This document shows, in pieces, positions 12,987 to 27,100 of a stretch of DNA of 64,000 nt. Each line of letters starts with the position of its first letter. Positions within the stretch are counted from its first letter, which is position 1. Position numbers and translations under genes: made by a program. This DNA comes from Rutidosis leptorrhynchoides (lineage: Eukaryota; Streptophyta; Magnoliopsida; Asterales; Asteraceae). The notes beneath the pieces were generated by a model. The model did not search any database and had not been told where the DNA came from. It was given only the letters and a program-made list of their open reading frames with translations. The stretch covers positions 98,368,001-98,432,000 of the forward strand of contig NC_092333.1 in assembly GCF_046630445.1 (NCBI RefSeq), written 5' to 3'.

Positions 12987-13721
12987 TTATTTTACATATA
13001 GTATGAAATATAGCACACAATAAATTTGATACAAGATGGTTGTGAAGATAATTCTAGCAAAGGCAATAAAGACACGTAATTCATACGTCCAGAAACAAGT
13101 CATGCATTCTGGTTTTACTAGGATTACTTCCCATCCTTGGTCTTGTGGAACATAACCGTTATGGCCGTTGATAAGACAGCGTGTTGTAACGTCGTCAAAG
13201 GGACGAGGGTTACGTAATGTCCAACAGTCCCGTAACAATCTAAAAACCTCATTTCTTATCCCAATTACCGACTCCGTCACTTGTGGAAACGTTTTGTTTC
13301 ATAGTTGTAGCCCGATGTTCTTGTTCTCACTTTGGTGAGAAGCGAACATTACTAATCCGTAAGCATAACATGCTTCTTTATGTTGCATGTTAGCCGCTTT
13401 TTCTAAATCACGAAGTCCAATATTCGGATATATTGAGTCAAAATAATTTCTTAACCCGTTGCGTAAAATAGCATTTGGGTTCCCCGCAATATATGCGTCA
13501 AAGTAAACACATCGTAACTTATGGGTTTCCCAATGTGATATCCCCCATCTTTCAAACGAAAGTCTCTTATAAACCAAGACATTCTTGGAACGTTCTTCGA
13601 ATGTCTTACAAACTGATCTCGCCTTAAATAGTTGTGCCGAGGAATTCTGACCGACTTTAGACAAGATTTCATCAATCATGTCTCCGGGTAGGTCTCTTAA
13701 AATATTGGGTTGTCTATCCAT
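12987..13721 (-). pseudogene. A1 F-box gene (broken)
   Basis: Same position, start and domain content as the 227-aa F-box protein of A3, including the F-box region beginning NILRDLPGDMIDEILSKVG and the GNPNAILRNG repeat region. It carries about one break. The acceptor-like tract GTCTATTTTACAG precedes the start codon, as in the other copies. Confidence 0.85.
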
Positions 13722-13857
13722 TTTGTGTTTTTAAACTGTAAAATAGACAAGAGTTAGATTCATAAAAAAATACTTATTAATACAAGCAATTTTTACATAT
13801 ATCATAAAGCATAAGCACACTATATTACATATATTACACCACACGAATACAACTATC

Positions 13858-14472
13858 TTATTCCGACTCGCTCGTTTCTTCTTGTTCGGTTTTGGTTCGT
13901 TTTGCCAAGTTTCTAGGGATATATGATGTTCCCCTAATACGAGCCGTCGTTGTCCACATTGGTTTAGAAAAACCTGGTGGTTTAGAGGTTCCCGGGTCAT
14001 TGTTACAACTTAAGGACTTTGGGGGTTGACGATACATATAAAGTTCATCGGGGTTGGAATTAGATTTCTCTATTTTTATGCCCTTTCCCTTATTATTTTC
14101 TTTTGCCTTTTTAAATTCAGTTGGGGTAATTTCTATAACATCATCGGAATTCTCGTCGGAATCCGATTCATCGGAGAATTGGTAATCCTCCCAATATTTT
14201 GCTTCCTTGGCGGAAACACCATTGACCATAATTAACCTTGGTCGGTTGGTTGAGGATTCTCTTTTACTTAACCGTTTTATTATTTCCCCCACCGGTTCTA
14301 TTTCTTCTTCCGGTTCCGATACTTCTTCCGGTTCCGATTCTTCTTCCGGTTCCGACTCTTCTTCCGGTTCCTCTTCGGGAACTTGTGAATCAGTCCACGA
14401 ATCATTCCAATTTACATTTGACTCTTCATTATTATTAGGTGAGTCAATGGGACTTGTTCTAGAGGTATACAT
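13858..14472 (-). CDS. A1 acidic low-complexity ORF, 204 aa
   Basis: Unknown protein encoded first after the primer-binding site. Residues about 30-62 are repeats of Glu-Glu with Ser/Pro (EEPEEESEPEEE type); then come a basic stretch (IIKRLSKRES), a Asp/Ser/Glu-rich middle and a basic tail (RNLAKRTK). It is the same length as the A3 copy and nearly identical. No signal peptide, membrane segment or known domain is seen. Two basic patches could be nuclear-localisation signals; this is inferred. No relation to an envelope gene is visible, and it lies upstream of gag. Confidence 0.75.
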   Translation of the reverse strand: MYTSRTSPIDSPNNNEESNVNWNDSWTDSQVPEEEPEEESEPEEESEPEEVSEPEEEIEPVGEIIKRLSKRESSTNRPRLIMVNGVSAKEAKYWEDYQFSDESDSDENSDDVIEITPTEFKKAKENNKGKGIKIEKSNSNPDELYMYRQPPKSLSCNNDPGTSKPPGFSKPMWTTTARIRGTSYIPRNLAKRTKTEQEETSESE

Positions 14473-14659
14473 CTATCACATAATATCAAACACGTTAAGA
14501 GATTAATATATCACATAATATTCATATGTTAAAAATATATAGTTTCCAACAAAAATGTTAAGCAATCATTTTTAAAGAAAACACGGTCGAAGTCCAGACT
14601 CACTAATGCATCCTAACAAACTCGATAAGACACACTAATGCAAATTTTCTGGTTCTCTA

Positions 14660-14681
14660 AGACCAACGCTCGGATACCAAC
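14660..14681 (-). other. A1 primer-binding site region
   Basis: Immediately inside the 5' LTR; sense reads GTTGGTATC followed by a GC-rich segment, resembling the complement of the 3' end of initiator tRNA-Met used by most plant gypsy elements. Confidence 0.75.
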
Positions 14682-17600
14682 TGAAATGTCCCGTTCTTAT
14701 TGATTAAAAACGTTCCATATTAATTGATTTCGTTGCGAGGTTTTGACCTCTATATGAGACGTTTTTCAAAGACTGCATTCATTTTAAAACAAACCATAAC
14801 CTTTATTTCATCAATAAAGGTTTAAAAAGCTTTACGTAGATTATCAAATAATGATAATGTAAAATATCCTGTTTACACACGACCATTACATAATGGTTTA
14901 CAATACAAATATGTTACAACAAAATAAGTTTCTTGAATGCAGTTTTTACACAATATCATACAAGCATGGACTCCAAATCTCGTCCTTATTTAAGTATGCG
15001 ACAGCGGAAGCTCTTAATAATCACCTGAGAATAAACATGCTTAAAACGTCAACAAAAATGTTGGTGAGTTATAGGTTTAACCTATATATATCAAATCATA
15101 ATAATAGACCACAAGATTTCATATTTCAATACACATCCCATACATAGAGATAAAAATCATTCATATGGTGAACACCTGGTAACCGACATTAACAAGATGC
15201 ATATATAAGAATATCCCCATCATTCCGGGACACCCTTCAGATATGATATAAATTTCGAAGTACTAAAGCATCCGGTACTTTGGATGGGGTTTGTTAGGCC
15301 CAATAGATCTATCTTTAGGATTCGCGTCAATTAGGGTGTCTGTTCCCTAATTCTTAGATTACCAGACTTAATAAAAAGGGGCATATTCGATTTCGATAAT
15401 TCAACCATAGAATGTAGTTTCACGTACTTGTGTCTATTTTGTAAATCATTTATAAAACCTGCATGTATTCTCATCCCAAAAATATTAGATTTTAAAAGTG
15501 GGACTATAACTCACTTTCACAGATTTTTACTTCGTCGGGAAGTAAGACTTGGCCACTGGTTGATTCACGAACCTATAACAATATATACATATATATTAAA
15601 GTATGTTCAAAATATATTTACAACACTTTTAATATATTTTGATGTTTTAAGTTTATTAAGTCAGCTGTCCTCGTTAGTAACCTACAACTAGTTGTCCACA
15701 GTTAGATGTACAGAAATAAATCGATAAATATTATCTTGAATCAATCCACGACCCAGTGTATACGTATCTCAGTATTGATCACAACTCAAACTATATATAT
15801 TTTGGAATCAACCTCAACCCTGTATAGCTAACTCCAACATTCACATATAGAGTGTCTATGGTTGTTCCGAAATATATATAGATGTGTCGACATGATAGGT
15901 CGAAACATTGTATACGTGTCTATGGTATCTCGAGATTACATAATATACAATACAAGTTGATTAAGTTATGGTTGGAATAGATTTGTTACCAATTTTCACG
16001 TAGCTAAAATGAGAAAAATTATCCAATCTTGTTTTACCCATAACTTCTTCATTTTAAATCCGTTTTGAGTGAATCAAATTGCTATGGTTTCATATTGAAC
16101 TCTATTTTATGAATCTAAACAGAAAATGTATAGGTTTATAGTCGGAAAAATAAGTTACAAGTCGTTTTTGTAAAGGTAGTCATTTCAGTCGAAAGAACGA
16201 CGTCTAGATGACCATTTTAGAAAACATACTTCCACTTTGAGTTTAACCATAATTTTTGGATATAGTTTCATGTTCATAATAAAAATCATTTTCTCAGAAT
16301 AACAACTTTTAAATCAAAGTTTATCATAGTTTTTAATTAACTAACCCAAAACAGCCCGCGGTGTTACTACGACGGCGTAAATCCGGTTTTACGGTGTTTT
16401 TCGTGTTTCCTGGTTTTAAATCATTAAGTTAGCATATCATATAGATATAGAACATGTGTTTAGTTGATTTTAAAAGTCAAGTTAGAAGGATTAACTTTTG
16501 TTTGCGAACAATTTTAGAATTAACTAAACTATGTTCTAGTGATTACAAGTTTAAACCTTCGAATAAGATAGCTTTATATGTATGAATTGAATGATGTTAT
16601 GAACATCATTACTATCTTAAGTTCCTTGGATAAACCTACTGTAAAATAGAAAAATGGATCTAGCTTCAACGGATCCTTGGATGGCTCGAAGTTCTTGAAG
16701 CAGAATCATGACACGAAAACAAGTTCAAGTAAGATCATCACTTGAAATAAGATTGTTATAGTTATAGAAATTGAACCAAAGTTTGAATATGATTATTACC
16801 TTGTATTAGAATTATAACCTACTGTAAGAAACAAAGATTTCTTGAGGTTGGATGATCACCTTACAAGATTGGAAGTGAGCTAGCAAACTTGAAAGTATTC
16901 TTGATTTTATGTAACTAGAACTTGTAGAATATATGAAGAACACTTAGAACTTGAAGATAGAACTTGAGAGAGATCAATTAGATGAAGAAAATTGAAGAAT
17001 GAAAGTGTTTGTAGGTGTTTTTGGTCGTTGGTGTATGGATTAGATATAAAGGATATGTAATTTTGTTTTCATGTAAATAAGTCATGAATGATTACTCATA
17101 TTTTTGTAATTTTATGAGATATTTCATGCTAGTTGCCAAATGATGGTTCCCACATGTGTTAGGTGACTCACATGGGCTGCTAAGAGCTGATCATTGGAGT
17201 GTATATACCAATAGTACATACATCTAAAAGCTGTGTATTGTACGAGTACGAATACGGGTGCATACGAGTAGAATTGTTGATGAAACTGAACGAGGATGTA
17301 ATTGTAAGCATTTTTGTTAAGTAGAAGTATTTGATAAGTGTATTGAAGTCTTTCAAAAGTGTATAAATACATATTAAAACACTACATGTATATACATTTT
17401 AACTGAGTCGTTAAGTCATCGTTAGTCGTTACATGTAAGTGTTGTTTTGAAACCTTTAGGTTAACGATCTTGTTAAATATTGTTAACCCAATGTTTATAA
17501 TATCAAATGAGATTTTAAATTATTATATTATCATGATATTATCATGTATGAATATCTCTTAATATGATATATATACATTAAATCTCTTTACAACGATAAT

Positions 17601-17938
17601 CGTTACATATATGCCTCGTTTAAAAATCATTAAGTTAGTAGTCTTGTTTTTACATATGTAGTTCATTGTTAATATACTTAATGATATGTTTACTTATCAT
17701 AGTATCATGTTAACTATATATATATATATATATCCATATATATGTCATCATATAGTTTTTACAAGTTTTAACGTTCGTGAATCACCGGTCAACTTGGGTG
17801 GTCAATTGTCTATATGAAACATATTTCAATTAATCAAGTCTTAACAAGTTTGATTGCTTAACATGTTGGAAACATTTAATCATGTAAATATCAATCTCAA
17901 TTAATATATATAAACATGGAAAAGTTCGGGTCACTACA
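14682..17938 (-). repeat. A1 5' LTR (3,257 bp)
   Basis: Nearly identical to 4857-8110, with about a dozen differences seen by eye plus a small TA-repeat length change. Followed by ACAGT, the second target duplication copy. Confidence 0.93.
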
Positions 17939-19860
17939 ACAGTACCTACCCGTTAAAGAAATTTCGTCCCGAAATTTGATTGGGATCGTCATGGCTGGCA
18001 ATAAATATATTTTCATGCTGAGTATGAGTAGATAAATATAGTTTTATCATCATTATATAAAACAAATCCAATTACTCGAAGCGTACGAATGAAGTTATCA
18101 CAAAATAGTGAAATGAATGAAATAAAGTTTCGTCTTAATTTTTGACGTATTCAGGGTTGAATTTCCGGAATTCAAGGGATTTAAAGAAAATCTTTGAAAT
18201 CTAAAAGATTTGATTCTTCAACGAGTAAGGAAATTAAGATCTCTATAATTAAATACGGTGGTCTGCCTCGATTACTCTATCTGATATTTTCCTTATAAAT
18301 TAAACTCTTTCGTTCCATTATTCTTACTATTTCTATACCTTCTTTCTCAGTTCATATATTCAAAAGATTATAATAATGCTTAATCCGGTTATAATCCTTG
18401 TTCTTATTCTGACTATCGTAATGATCGTTCTTCTTTTCCAACTTCCACCAGAAGAATCTGTTTATTTCTACTATGCCCTAGGGATTATTGTATTTATAAT
18501 CCTCCCGTGTCTTTATATTGCTATACGCACTGATATCCATGGTTTGTAATTTCGGTGTTGTTGTTGGACCTTACATTTTCCCTTATATTTTGGAGCTCTT
18601 TGCCTTTTTATTATCTTCTCGATCTCTAGTAAAGCAAGTAACGGTCCAGAATTCGTAAATATGGAACCTCGAATGAATTTAATGTTCTAAACAAGAAAGA
18701 ACGTAATCGCACGATTTGATTTGTCAAATTACCTGAATCACTGAGAATAGTAATATACTTTCTTGATATGTTCAGAAGTTAAGCAGAATGAAAGAGTTAT
18801 GTAACATGGCACGTGATGACGTTATGGTCTGTGAATCATCACGTTCCATTAGAAACTCAGCATGACTTACTGTAATATAATCACGTTGATTAAGTGTCAT
18901 TATATTATACTAATTCATGCATCAGTTCCCAACACTACTTCAAAAACATTCATATTTTAAATTCGAAGGTTCACAGAATATAGAAACTAAAACAGTTTCC
19001 TTTTATGATATAATACAGATAACGTGAAAAGATAACTGATTTTAGATAAGGATAGTTATGAAAATATCTTTAGAAATATCGAAGATATTTATGATGATAT
19101 TTTGGAACTTCTAAGATCGAAGGTTGATGGAAAAAAAAATCCGCAAGATTTTTACATGAGTACGGAACAAGATATTCGTTGAAGGTCTCATCGGATCCAG
19201 AATTACCTGGATTCTTTGAATATATGGTATGATCCTTGTATTTGGCCTTGGTCTCTTTCATGGTTTGCTCAATCCGTTTTTCAATACCAAATTTTCTATC
19301 GAGCGTTCCTAATACCCCCTTCTTTATCATCAAACTTTTGGCCGTTTAGACCATATGCAATTTTTTTTTCTGTTTCCTCTGCATTTAATGCTACGATATC
19401 TGAATCATCGGTTATCACTCCGAGGTGGCTTCAGGAGGATTGTGTTTTTAGATGATTAAACGCTGATGGTAACATGGTGGAATATAAAAGGGTTCCCCGG
19501 TAACAATAAAAGAGCACACATATATATCAAGGTGATTATAAGGTTGTTTCGAACGAAAAGTCGAAGTTGACTTGCTGGAGCTGTGACAAAATTTGCTACT
19601 TTGAAAGGAATTACCAAGTTATTTTGGGTAATAATAACACTAAAGGAATTAACACAGATACGTGTTAAACGTTTACTCAGGTTCCGAGAGTTTTCAAGTG
19701 CATAAGTATATGCATAAATCTTTTCTTCCGTCGATGAAGTGCGGTTGACTCATCCTCTCTAATGAGGTGTTTTCAAGAATCATGAAAGGTTTGAATGCAG
19801 ATTGTAATCATCAAGATACAAACGAGGTTTAAGATGAAATCAAGTGGCAAACTTGAAGGA
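17939..19860 (-). mobile_element. Remnant 3' internal region of element B
   Basis: Directly after A1 comes CAGTACCTACCCGTTAAAG then AAATTTCGTCCCG, the reverse complement of the polypurine region found beside the 3' LTR in family A. Joined across A1 it abuts the family B LTR end at 4854, so it is the 3' internal part of B. No gag, pol or integrase similarity is visible in the 2 kb. A short minus-strand frame at 19070-19333 (87 aa) has no recognisable domain. B may have been non-autonomous, or deletion may have removed its coding part. Confidence 0.55.
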
Positions 19861-19899
19861 ATGTTTAGTTTCATATGTTATAATCAATATTTTAATTCA

Positions 19900-20150
19900 T
19901 TTTAATTGTCCAATGTTATTAGTCCACAGTCGATAGTCCACAGTTAACAGTCCAATAATTCATATATAGTTTAATATATAATAATCGAATTAATTAATAC
20001 ATATCGTGACCCGTGTACATGTCTCAGACTCGATCACAACTCAAAGTATATATATTATTATAGAATCAACCTCAACCCTGTATAGCTAACTCCAGCATTA
20101 CTGCATATAGAGTGTCTATGGTTATTCCAAATAATATATATAGATGCATA
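19900..20150 (-). repeat. Diverged fragment of a family-A-like LTR
   Basis: The stretch with TCAACCTCAACCCTGTATAG and AGAGTGTCTATGGTT matches family A LTRs around 5,865-6,055 in the same orientation, but with many differences and indels. It is therefore an older relative and not part of A1 or A3. Boundaries are approximate. Confidence 0.55.
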
Positions 20151-20878
20151 TATGATGACCACTGTAAGGTGAATGGCGATTATAATGATGATGAATCATG
20201 ATGGCCATAAAGTTAGTAGATGTTATATAAATAAAATGTAATCCACGATTTTGCTTTGTCCCTCTTACTCCGTATTTTATTAATAATTTGATGAGAGTGG
20301 TCAATCTTTCCAAGTGGATAGGGAAAAGGCATAATACACTTTCTTTGCAAAAGGTTCGATAAATTTTTTTGTTACCAGCGAAATATAATTCAGTTGGTAG
20401 ATGGATTTATTTAATGGACTTGGATTCAAACTTTGTGTATTGTTAAGTGGGCTCATGGACTTATTTTATGTAGGCTCACTTGATAATTAGTATTGGACTA
20501 AAGATTGTTCGTTGGGTTTCTTTTTGGGCCGAGGAATAGCCTGTCTGATTAGGCCAAAATGTTTGGATAGATGATGATGTATTACGATGGTGGTGATGTA
20601 CAACTAGGAACAAGAATGATAATAATTATTGTAAACAAACGTTACATGATGATATGATTATGTGATGAAGATTCGATAAAAATGATATAGAAATGGTTAT
20701 GATAATAAATGGCGAGTATAATGATGATGACCAGATGATATTATCATGATAAACAAGATGATGGTTATTAGAATGATGGTTGTAGAAAAAGAAGAAGAAA
20801 AACATAGAGATAAATTAGTTAGCTAGTTTTAATTCGAGAATTATGACAGAAAATAAAGACTGGTTCAATGGATGGGAG
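20150..20878. other. Non-coding retroelement debris
   Basis: AT-rich sequence without convincing coding potential. Two similar phrases (AATGGCGATTATAATGATGA and AATGGCGAGTATAATGATGA) suggest an old internal duplication. Its right end (about 20862-20883) is the first half of a tRNA-like segment that resumes after element A3, so it probably belongs to the B-type LTR continuing at 33987. Confidence 0.4.
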
Positions 20879-20883
20879 TGTAG
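20879..20883. other. Target site duplication of A3 (TGTAG), left copy
   Basis: TGTAG directly precedes the left LTR; the same bases follow the right LTR at 33982-33986. Confidence 0.92.
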
Positions 20884-23800
20884 TGAAATGTCCCGTTCTT
20901 ATTGATTAAAAACGTTCCATATTAATTGATTTCGTTGCGAGGTTTTGACCTCTATATGAGACGTTTTTCAAAGACTGCATTCATTTTAAAACAAACCATA
21001 ACCTTTATTTCATCAATAAAGGTTTAAAAAGCTTTACGTAGATTATCAAATAATGATAATCTAAAATATCCTGTTTACACACGACCATTACATAATGGTT
21101 TACAATACAAATATGTTACAACAAAATAAGTTTCTTGAATGCAGTTTTTACACAATATCATACATGCATGGACTCCAAATCTCGTCCTTATTTAAGTATG
21201 TGACAGCGGAAGCTCTTAATAATCACCTGAGAATAAACATGCTTAAAACGTCAACAAAAATGTTGGTGAGTTATAGGTTTAACCTATATATATCAAATCA
21301 TAATAATAATAGACCACAAGATTTCATATTTCAATACACATCCCATACATAGAGATAAAAATCATTCATATGGTGAACACCTGGTAACCGACATTAACAA
21401 GATGCATATATAAGAATATCCCCATCATTCCGGGACACCCTTCGGATATGATATAAATTTCGAAGTACTAAAGCATCCGGTACTTTGGATGGGGTTTGTT
21501 AGGCCCAATAGATCTATCTTTAGGATTCGCGTCAATTAGGGTGTCTGTTCCCTAATTCTTAGATTACCAGACTTAATAAAAAGGGGCATATTCGATTTCG
21601 ATAATTCAACCATAGAATGTAGTTTCACGTACTTGTGTCTATTTTGTAAATCATTTATAAAACCTGCATGTATTCTCATCCCAAAAATATTAGATTTTAA
21701 AAGTGGGACTATAACTCACTTTCACAGATTTTTACTTCGTCGGGAAGTAAGACTTGGCCACTGGTTGATTCACGAACCTATAACAATATATACATATATA
21801 TCAAAGTATGTTCAAAATATATTTACAACACTTTTAATATATTTTGATGTTTTAAGTTTCTTAAGTCAGCTGTCCTCGTTAGTAACCTACAACTAGTTGT
21901 CCACAGTTAGATGTACAGAAATAAATCGATAAATATTATCTTGAATCAATCCACGACCCAGTGTATACGTATCTCAGTATTGATCACAACTCAAACTATA
22001 TATATTTTGGAATCAACCTCAACCCTGTATAGCTAACTCCAACATTCACATATAGAGTGTCTATGGTTGTTCCGAAATATATATAGATGTGTCGACATGA
22101 TAGGTCGAAACATTGTATACGTGTCTATGGTATCTCAAGATTACATAATATACAATACAAGTTGATTAAGTTATGGTTGGAATAGATTTGTTACCAATTT
22201 TCACGTAGCTAAAATGAGAAAAATTATCCAATCTTGTTTTACCCATAACTTCTTCATTTTAAATCCGTTTTGAGTGAATCAAATTGCTATGGTTTCATAT
22301 TGAACTCTATTTTATGAATCCAAACAGAAAAAGTATAGGTTTATAGTCGGAAAAATAAGTTACAAGTCGTTTTTGTAAAGGTAGTCATTTCAGTCGAAAG
22401 AACGACGTCTAGATGACCATTTTAGAAAACATACTTCCACTTTGAGTTTAACCATAATTTTTGGATATAGTTTCATGTTCATAATAAAAATCATTTTCTC
22501 AGAATAACAACTTTTAAATCAAAGTTTATCATAGTTTTTAATTAACTAACCCAAAACAGCCCGCGGTGTTACTACGACGGCTTAAATCCGGTTTTACGGT
22601 GTTTTTCGTGTTTTCAGGTTTTAAATCATTAAGTTAGCATATCATATAGATATAGAACATGTGTTTAGTTGATTTTAAAAGTCAAGTTAGAAGGATTAAC
22701 TTTTGTTTGCGAACAAGTTTAGAATTAACTAAACTATGTTCTAGTGATTACAAGTTTAAACCTTCGAATAAGATAGCTTTATACGTATGAATCGAATGAT
22801 GTTATGAACATAATTACTACCTTAATTACCTTGGATAAACCTACTGGAAAAGAGAAAAATGGATCTAGCTTCAACGGATCCTTGGATGGCTCGAAGTTCT
22901 TGAAGCAGAATCATGACACGAAAACAAGTTCAAGTAAGATCATCACTTGAAATAAGATTGTTATAGTTATAGAAATTGAACCAAAGTTTGAATATGATTA
23001 TTACCTTGTATTAGAATGATAACCTACTGTAAGAAACAAAGATTTCTTGAGGTTGGATGATCACCTTACAAGATTGGAAGTGAGCTAGCAAACTTGAAAG
23101 TATTCTTGATTTTATGTAACTAGAACTTGTAGAATATATGAAGAACACTTAGAACTTGAAGATAGAACTTGAGAGAGATCAATTAGATGAAGAAAATTGA
23201 AGAATGAAAGTGTTTTTAGGTGTTTTTGGTCGTTGGTGTATGGATTAGATATAAAGGATATGTAATTTTGTTTTCATGTAAATAAGTCATGAATGATTAC
23301 TCATATTTTTGTAATTTTATGAGATATTTCATGCTAGTTGCCAAATGATGGTTCCCACATGTGTTAGGTGACTCACATGGGCTGTTAAGAGCTGATCATT
23401 GGAGTGTATATACCAATAGTACATACATCTAAAAGCTGTGTATTGTACGAGTACGAATACGGGTGCATACGAGTAGAATTGTTGATGAAACTGAACGAGG
23501 ATGTAATTGTAAGCATTTTTGTTAAGTAGAAGTATTTTGATAAGTGTATTGAAGTCTTTCAAAAGTGTATAAATACATATTAAAACACTACATGTATATA
23601 CATTTTAACTGAGTCGTTAAGTCATCGTTAGTCGTTACATGTAAGTGTTGTTTTTAAACCTTTAGGTTAACGGTCTTGTTAAATGTTGTTAACCCAATGT
23701 TTATAATATCAAATGAGATTTTAAATTATTATATTATCATGATATTATCATGTATGAATATCTCTTAATATGATATATATACATTAAATGTCTTTACAAC

Positions 23801-24136
23801 GATAATCGTTACATATATGTCTCGTTTAAAAATCATTAAGTTAGTAGTCTTGTTTTTACATATGTAGTTCATTGTTAATATACTTAATGATATGTTTACT
23901 TATCATAGTATCATGTTAACTATATATATATCTATATATATGTCATCATATAGTTTTTACAAGTTTTAACGTTCGTGAATCACCGGTCAACTTGGGTGGT
24001 CAATTGTCTATATGAAACATATTTCAATTAATCAAGTCTTAACAAGTTTGATTGCTTAACATGTTGGAAACATTTAATCATGTAAATATCAATCTCAGTT
24101 AATATATATAAACATGGAAAAGTTCGGGTCACTACA
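20884..24136 (-). repeat. A3 3' LTR (3,253 bp)
   Basis: TG...CA ends on the sense strand (TGTAGTGACC ... GGGACATTTCA). It has the same length as the partner LTR at 30729-33981. Confidence 0.95.
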
Positions 24137-24150
24137 GTACCTACCCGTTA
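24137..24150 (-). other. A3 polypurine region
   Basis: Sense ACGGGTAGGTAC ends directly at the start of the 3' LTR. The same block adjoins the 3' LTR in A1, A4 and the B remnant, so it is the likely plus-strand primer site. It is not a pure purine run. Confidence 0.7.
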
Positions 24151-24171
24151 AATAAATTTCGTCCCGAAATT

Positions 24172-27100
24172 TTAAGCTGTTGAAGGTGTTGACGAATCTT
24201 CTGGAAATAGATGTGGGTATTTCTTCTTCATCTGATCTTCACGCTCCCAGGTGAACTCGGGTCCTCTACGAGCATTCCATCGAACCTTAACAATTGGTAT
24301 CTTGTTTTGCTTAAGTCTTTTAACCTCACGATCCATTATTTCGACGGGTTCTTCGATGAATTGAAGTTTTTCGTTGATTTGGATTTCATCTAACGGAATA
24401 GTGAGATCTTCTTTAGCAAAACATTTCTTCAAATTCAAGACGTGGAAAGTGTTATGTACAGTCGCGAGTTGTTGAGGTAACTCTAGTCGGTAAGCTACTG
24501 GTCCGACACGATCAATAATCTTGAATGGTCCAATATACCTTGGATTTAATTTCCCTCGTTTACCAAATCGAACAACGCCTTTCCAAGGTGCAACTTTAAG
24601 CATGACCATCTCTCCAATTTCAAATTCTATATCTTTTCTTTTAATGTCAGCGTAGCTCTTTTGTCGACTTTGGGCGGTTTTCAACCGTTGTTGAATTTGG
24701 ATGATCTTCTCGGTAGTTTCTTGTATAATCTCCGGACCCGTAATCTGTCTATCCCCCACTTCACTCCAACAAATCGGAGACCTGCACTTTCTACCATAAA
24801 GTGCTTCAAACGGCGCCATCTCAATGCTTGAATGGTAGCTGTTGTTGTAGGAAAATTCTGCTAACGGTAGATGTCGATCCCAACTGTTTCCGAAATCAAT
24901 AACACATGCTCGTAGCATGTCTTCAATCGTTTGTATCGTCCTTTCGCTCTGCCCATCAGTTTGTGGATGATAGGCAGTACTCATGTCTAGACGAGTTCCT
25001 AATGCTTGCTGTAATGTCTGCCAGAATCTTGAAATAAATCTGCCATCCCTATCAGAGATAATAGAGATTGGTATTCCATGTCTGGAGACGACTTCCTTCA
25101 AATACAGTCGTGCTAACTTCTCCATCTTGTCATCTTCTCTTATTGGCAGGAAGTGTGCTGATTTGGTGAGACGATCAACTATTACCCAAATAGTATCAAA
25201 ACCACTTGCAGTCCTTGGCAATTTAGTGATGAAATCCATGGTAATGTTTTCCCATTTCCATTCCGGGATTTCGGGTTGTTGAAGTAGACCTGATGGTTTC
25301 TGATGCTCAGCTTTGACCTTAGAACACGTCAAACATTCTCCTATGTATTTAGCAACATCGGCTTTCATACCCGGCCACCAAAAATGTTTCTTGAGATCTT
25401 TGTACATCTTCCCCGTTCCAGGATGTATTGAGTATCTGGTTTTATGAGCTTCTCTAAGTACCATTTCTCTCATATCTCCAAATTTTGGTACCCAAATCCT
25501 TTCAGCCCTATACCGGGTTCCGTCTTCCCGAATATTAAGATGCTTCTCCGATCCTTTGGGTATTTCATCCTTTAAATTTCCCTCTTTTAAAACTCCTTGT
25601 TGCGCCTCCTTTATTTGAGTAGTAAGGTTATTATGAATCATTATATTCATAGATTTTACTCGAATGGGTTCTCTGTCCTTCCTGCTCAAGGCATCGGCTA
25701 CCACATTTGCCTTCCCCGGGTGGTAACGAATCTCAAAGTCGTAATCATTCAACAATTCAATCCACCTACGCTGCCTCATATTCAGTTGTTTCTGATTAAA
25801 TATGTGTTGAAGACTTTTGTGGTCGGTATATATAATACTTTTGACCCCATATAAGTAGTGCCTCCAAGTCTTTAATGCAAAAACAACCGCGCCTAATTCC
25901 AAATCATGCATCGTATAATTTTGTTCGTGAATCTTCAATTGTCTAGACGCATAAGCAATCACCTTCGTTCGTTGCATTAATACACAACCGAGACCTTGCT
26001 TTGATGCGTCACAATAAATCACAAAATCATCATTCCCTTCAGGCAATGACAATATAGGTGCCGTAGTTAGCTTTTTCTTCAATAACTGAAACGCTTTCTC
26101 TTGTTCATCATTCCATTCAAATTTCTTCCCTTTATGCGTTAATGCAGTCAAGGGTTTTGCTATTCTGGAAAAGTCTTGGATGAACCTTCTGTAGTAACCA
26201 GCTAGTCCTAAAAACTGGCGTATGTGTTTCGGAGTTTTCGGGGTTTCCCACTTTTCAACAGTTTCTATCTTTGCCGGATCCACCTTAATACCTTCTTTGT
26301 TCACTATGTGACCGAGGAATTGAACTTCTTCCAACCAAAATGCACACTTTGAAAACTTAGCGTACAATTCTTCCTTCCTCAATACTTCTAACACCTTTCT
26401 CAAATGTTCACCGTGTTCTTGGTCATTCTTTGAGTAAATAAGTATGTCATCAATGAAAACAATGACAAACTTGTCAAGGTATGGTCCACACACTCGGTTC
26501 ATAAGGTCCATGAACACAGCTGGTGCATTAGTTAAACCAAACGGCATGACCATAAACTCGTAATGACCGTAACGTGTTCTGAAAGCAGTCTTTGGAATAT
26601 CATCTTCTTTCACCCGCATTTGATGATACCCGGAACGTAAGTCAATCTTTGAATAAACAGACGAGCCTTGTAGTTGATCAAATAAGTCGTCGATTCTCGG
26701 TAGTGGGTAGCGGTTCTTGATGGTAAGTTTGTTCAACTCTCGGTAGTCGATACACAACCTGAATGTACCATCTTTCTTCTTGACAAACAAAACAGGAGCT
26801 CCCCACGGTGATGTGCTTGGTCGAATGAAACCACGCTCTAAAAGTTCTTGTAATTGGCTTTGCAGTTCTTTCATCTCGCTGGGTGTGAGTCTGTAAGGAG
26901 CACGAGCTATTGGTGCAGCTCCTGGTACAAGATCTATTTGAAATTCAACGGATCGATGTGGGGGTAATCCCGGTAATTCTTTCGGAAATACATCGGGAAA
27001 TTCTTTTGCGACGGGAACATCATTGATGCTCTTTTCTTCAGTTTGTACTTTCTCGACGTGTGCTAGAACAGCATAGCAACCTTTTCTTATTAGTTTTTGT

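Larger units (their letters stand above)
4857..17938 (-). mobile_element. Element A1: family A Ty3/gypsy (chromovirus, Tekay/Del-like), broken copy
   Basis: A 13,082-bp element bounded by LTRs 4857-8110 and 14682-17938 and flanked by perfect 5-bp target duplications ACAGT (4852-4856 and 17939-17943). In sense order it holds the 5' LTR, a tRNA-iMet-type primer-binding site, the acidic ORF, the F-box ORF, gag-pol, the polypurine region and the 3' LTR. It is broken: roughly three breaks in gag-pol and one in the F-box gene, while the acidic ORF is open. The LTRs differ at only about a dozen sites by eye, so it is young, of the order of 0.1 million years at commonly used plant rates. It was inserted at the B LTR/internal junction. 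Confidence 0.93.

Noticed and set aside
19070-19333. 87-aa minus-strand frame as a real gene
   Set aside because: No domain, no family similarity recognised and located in degenerate element B sequence.
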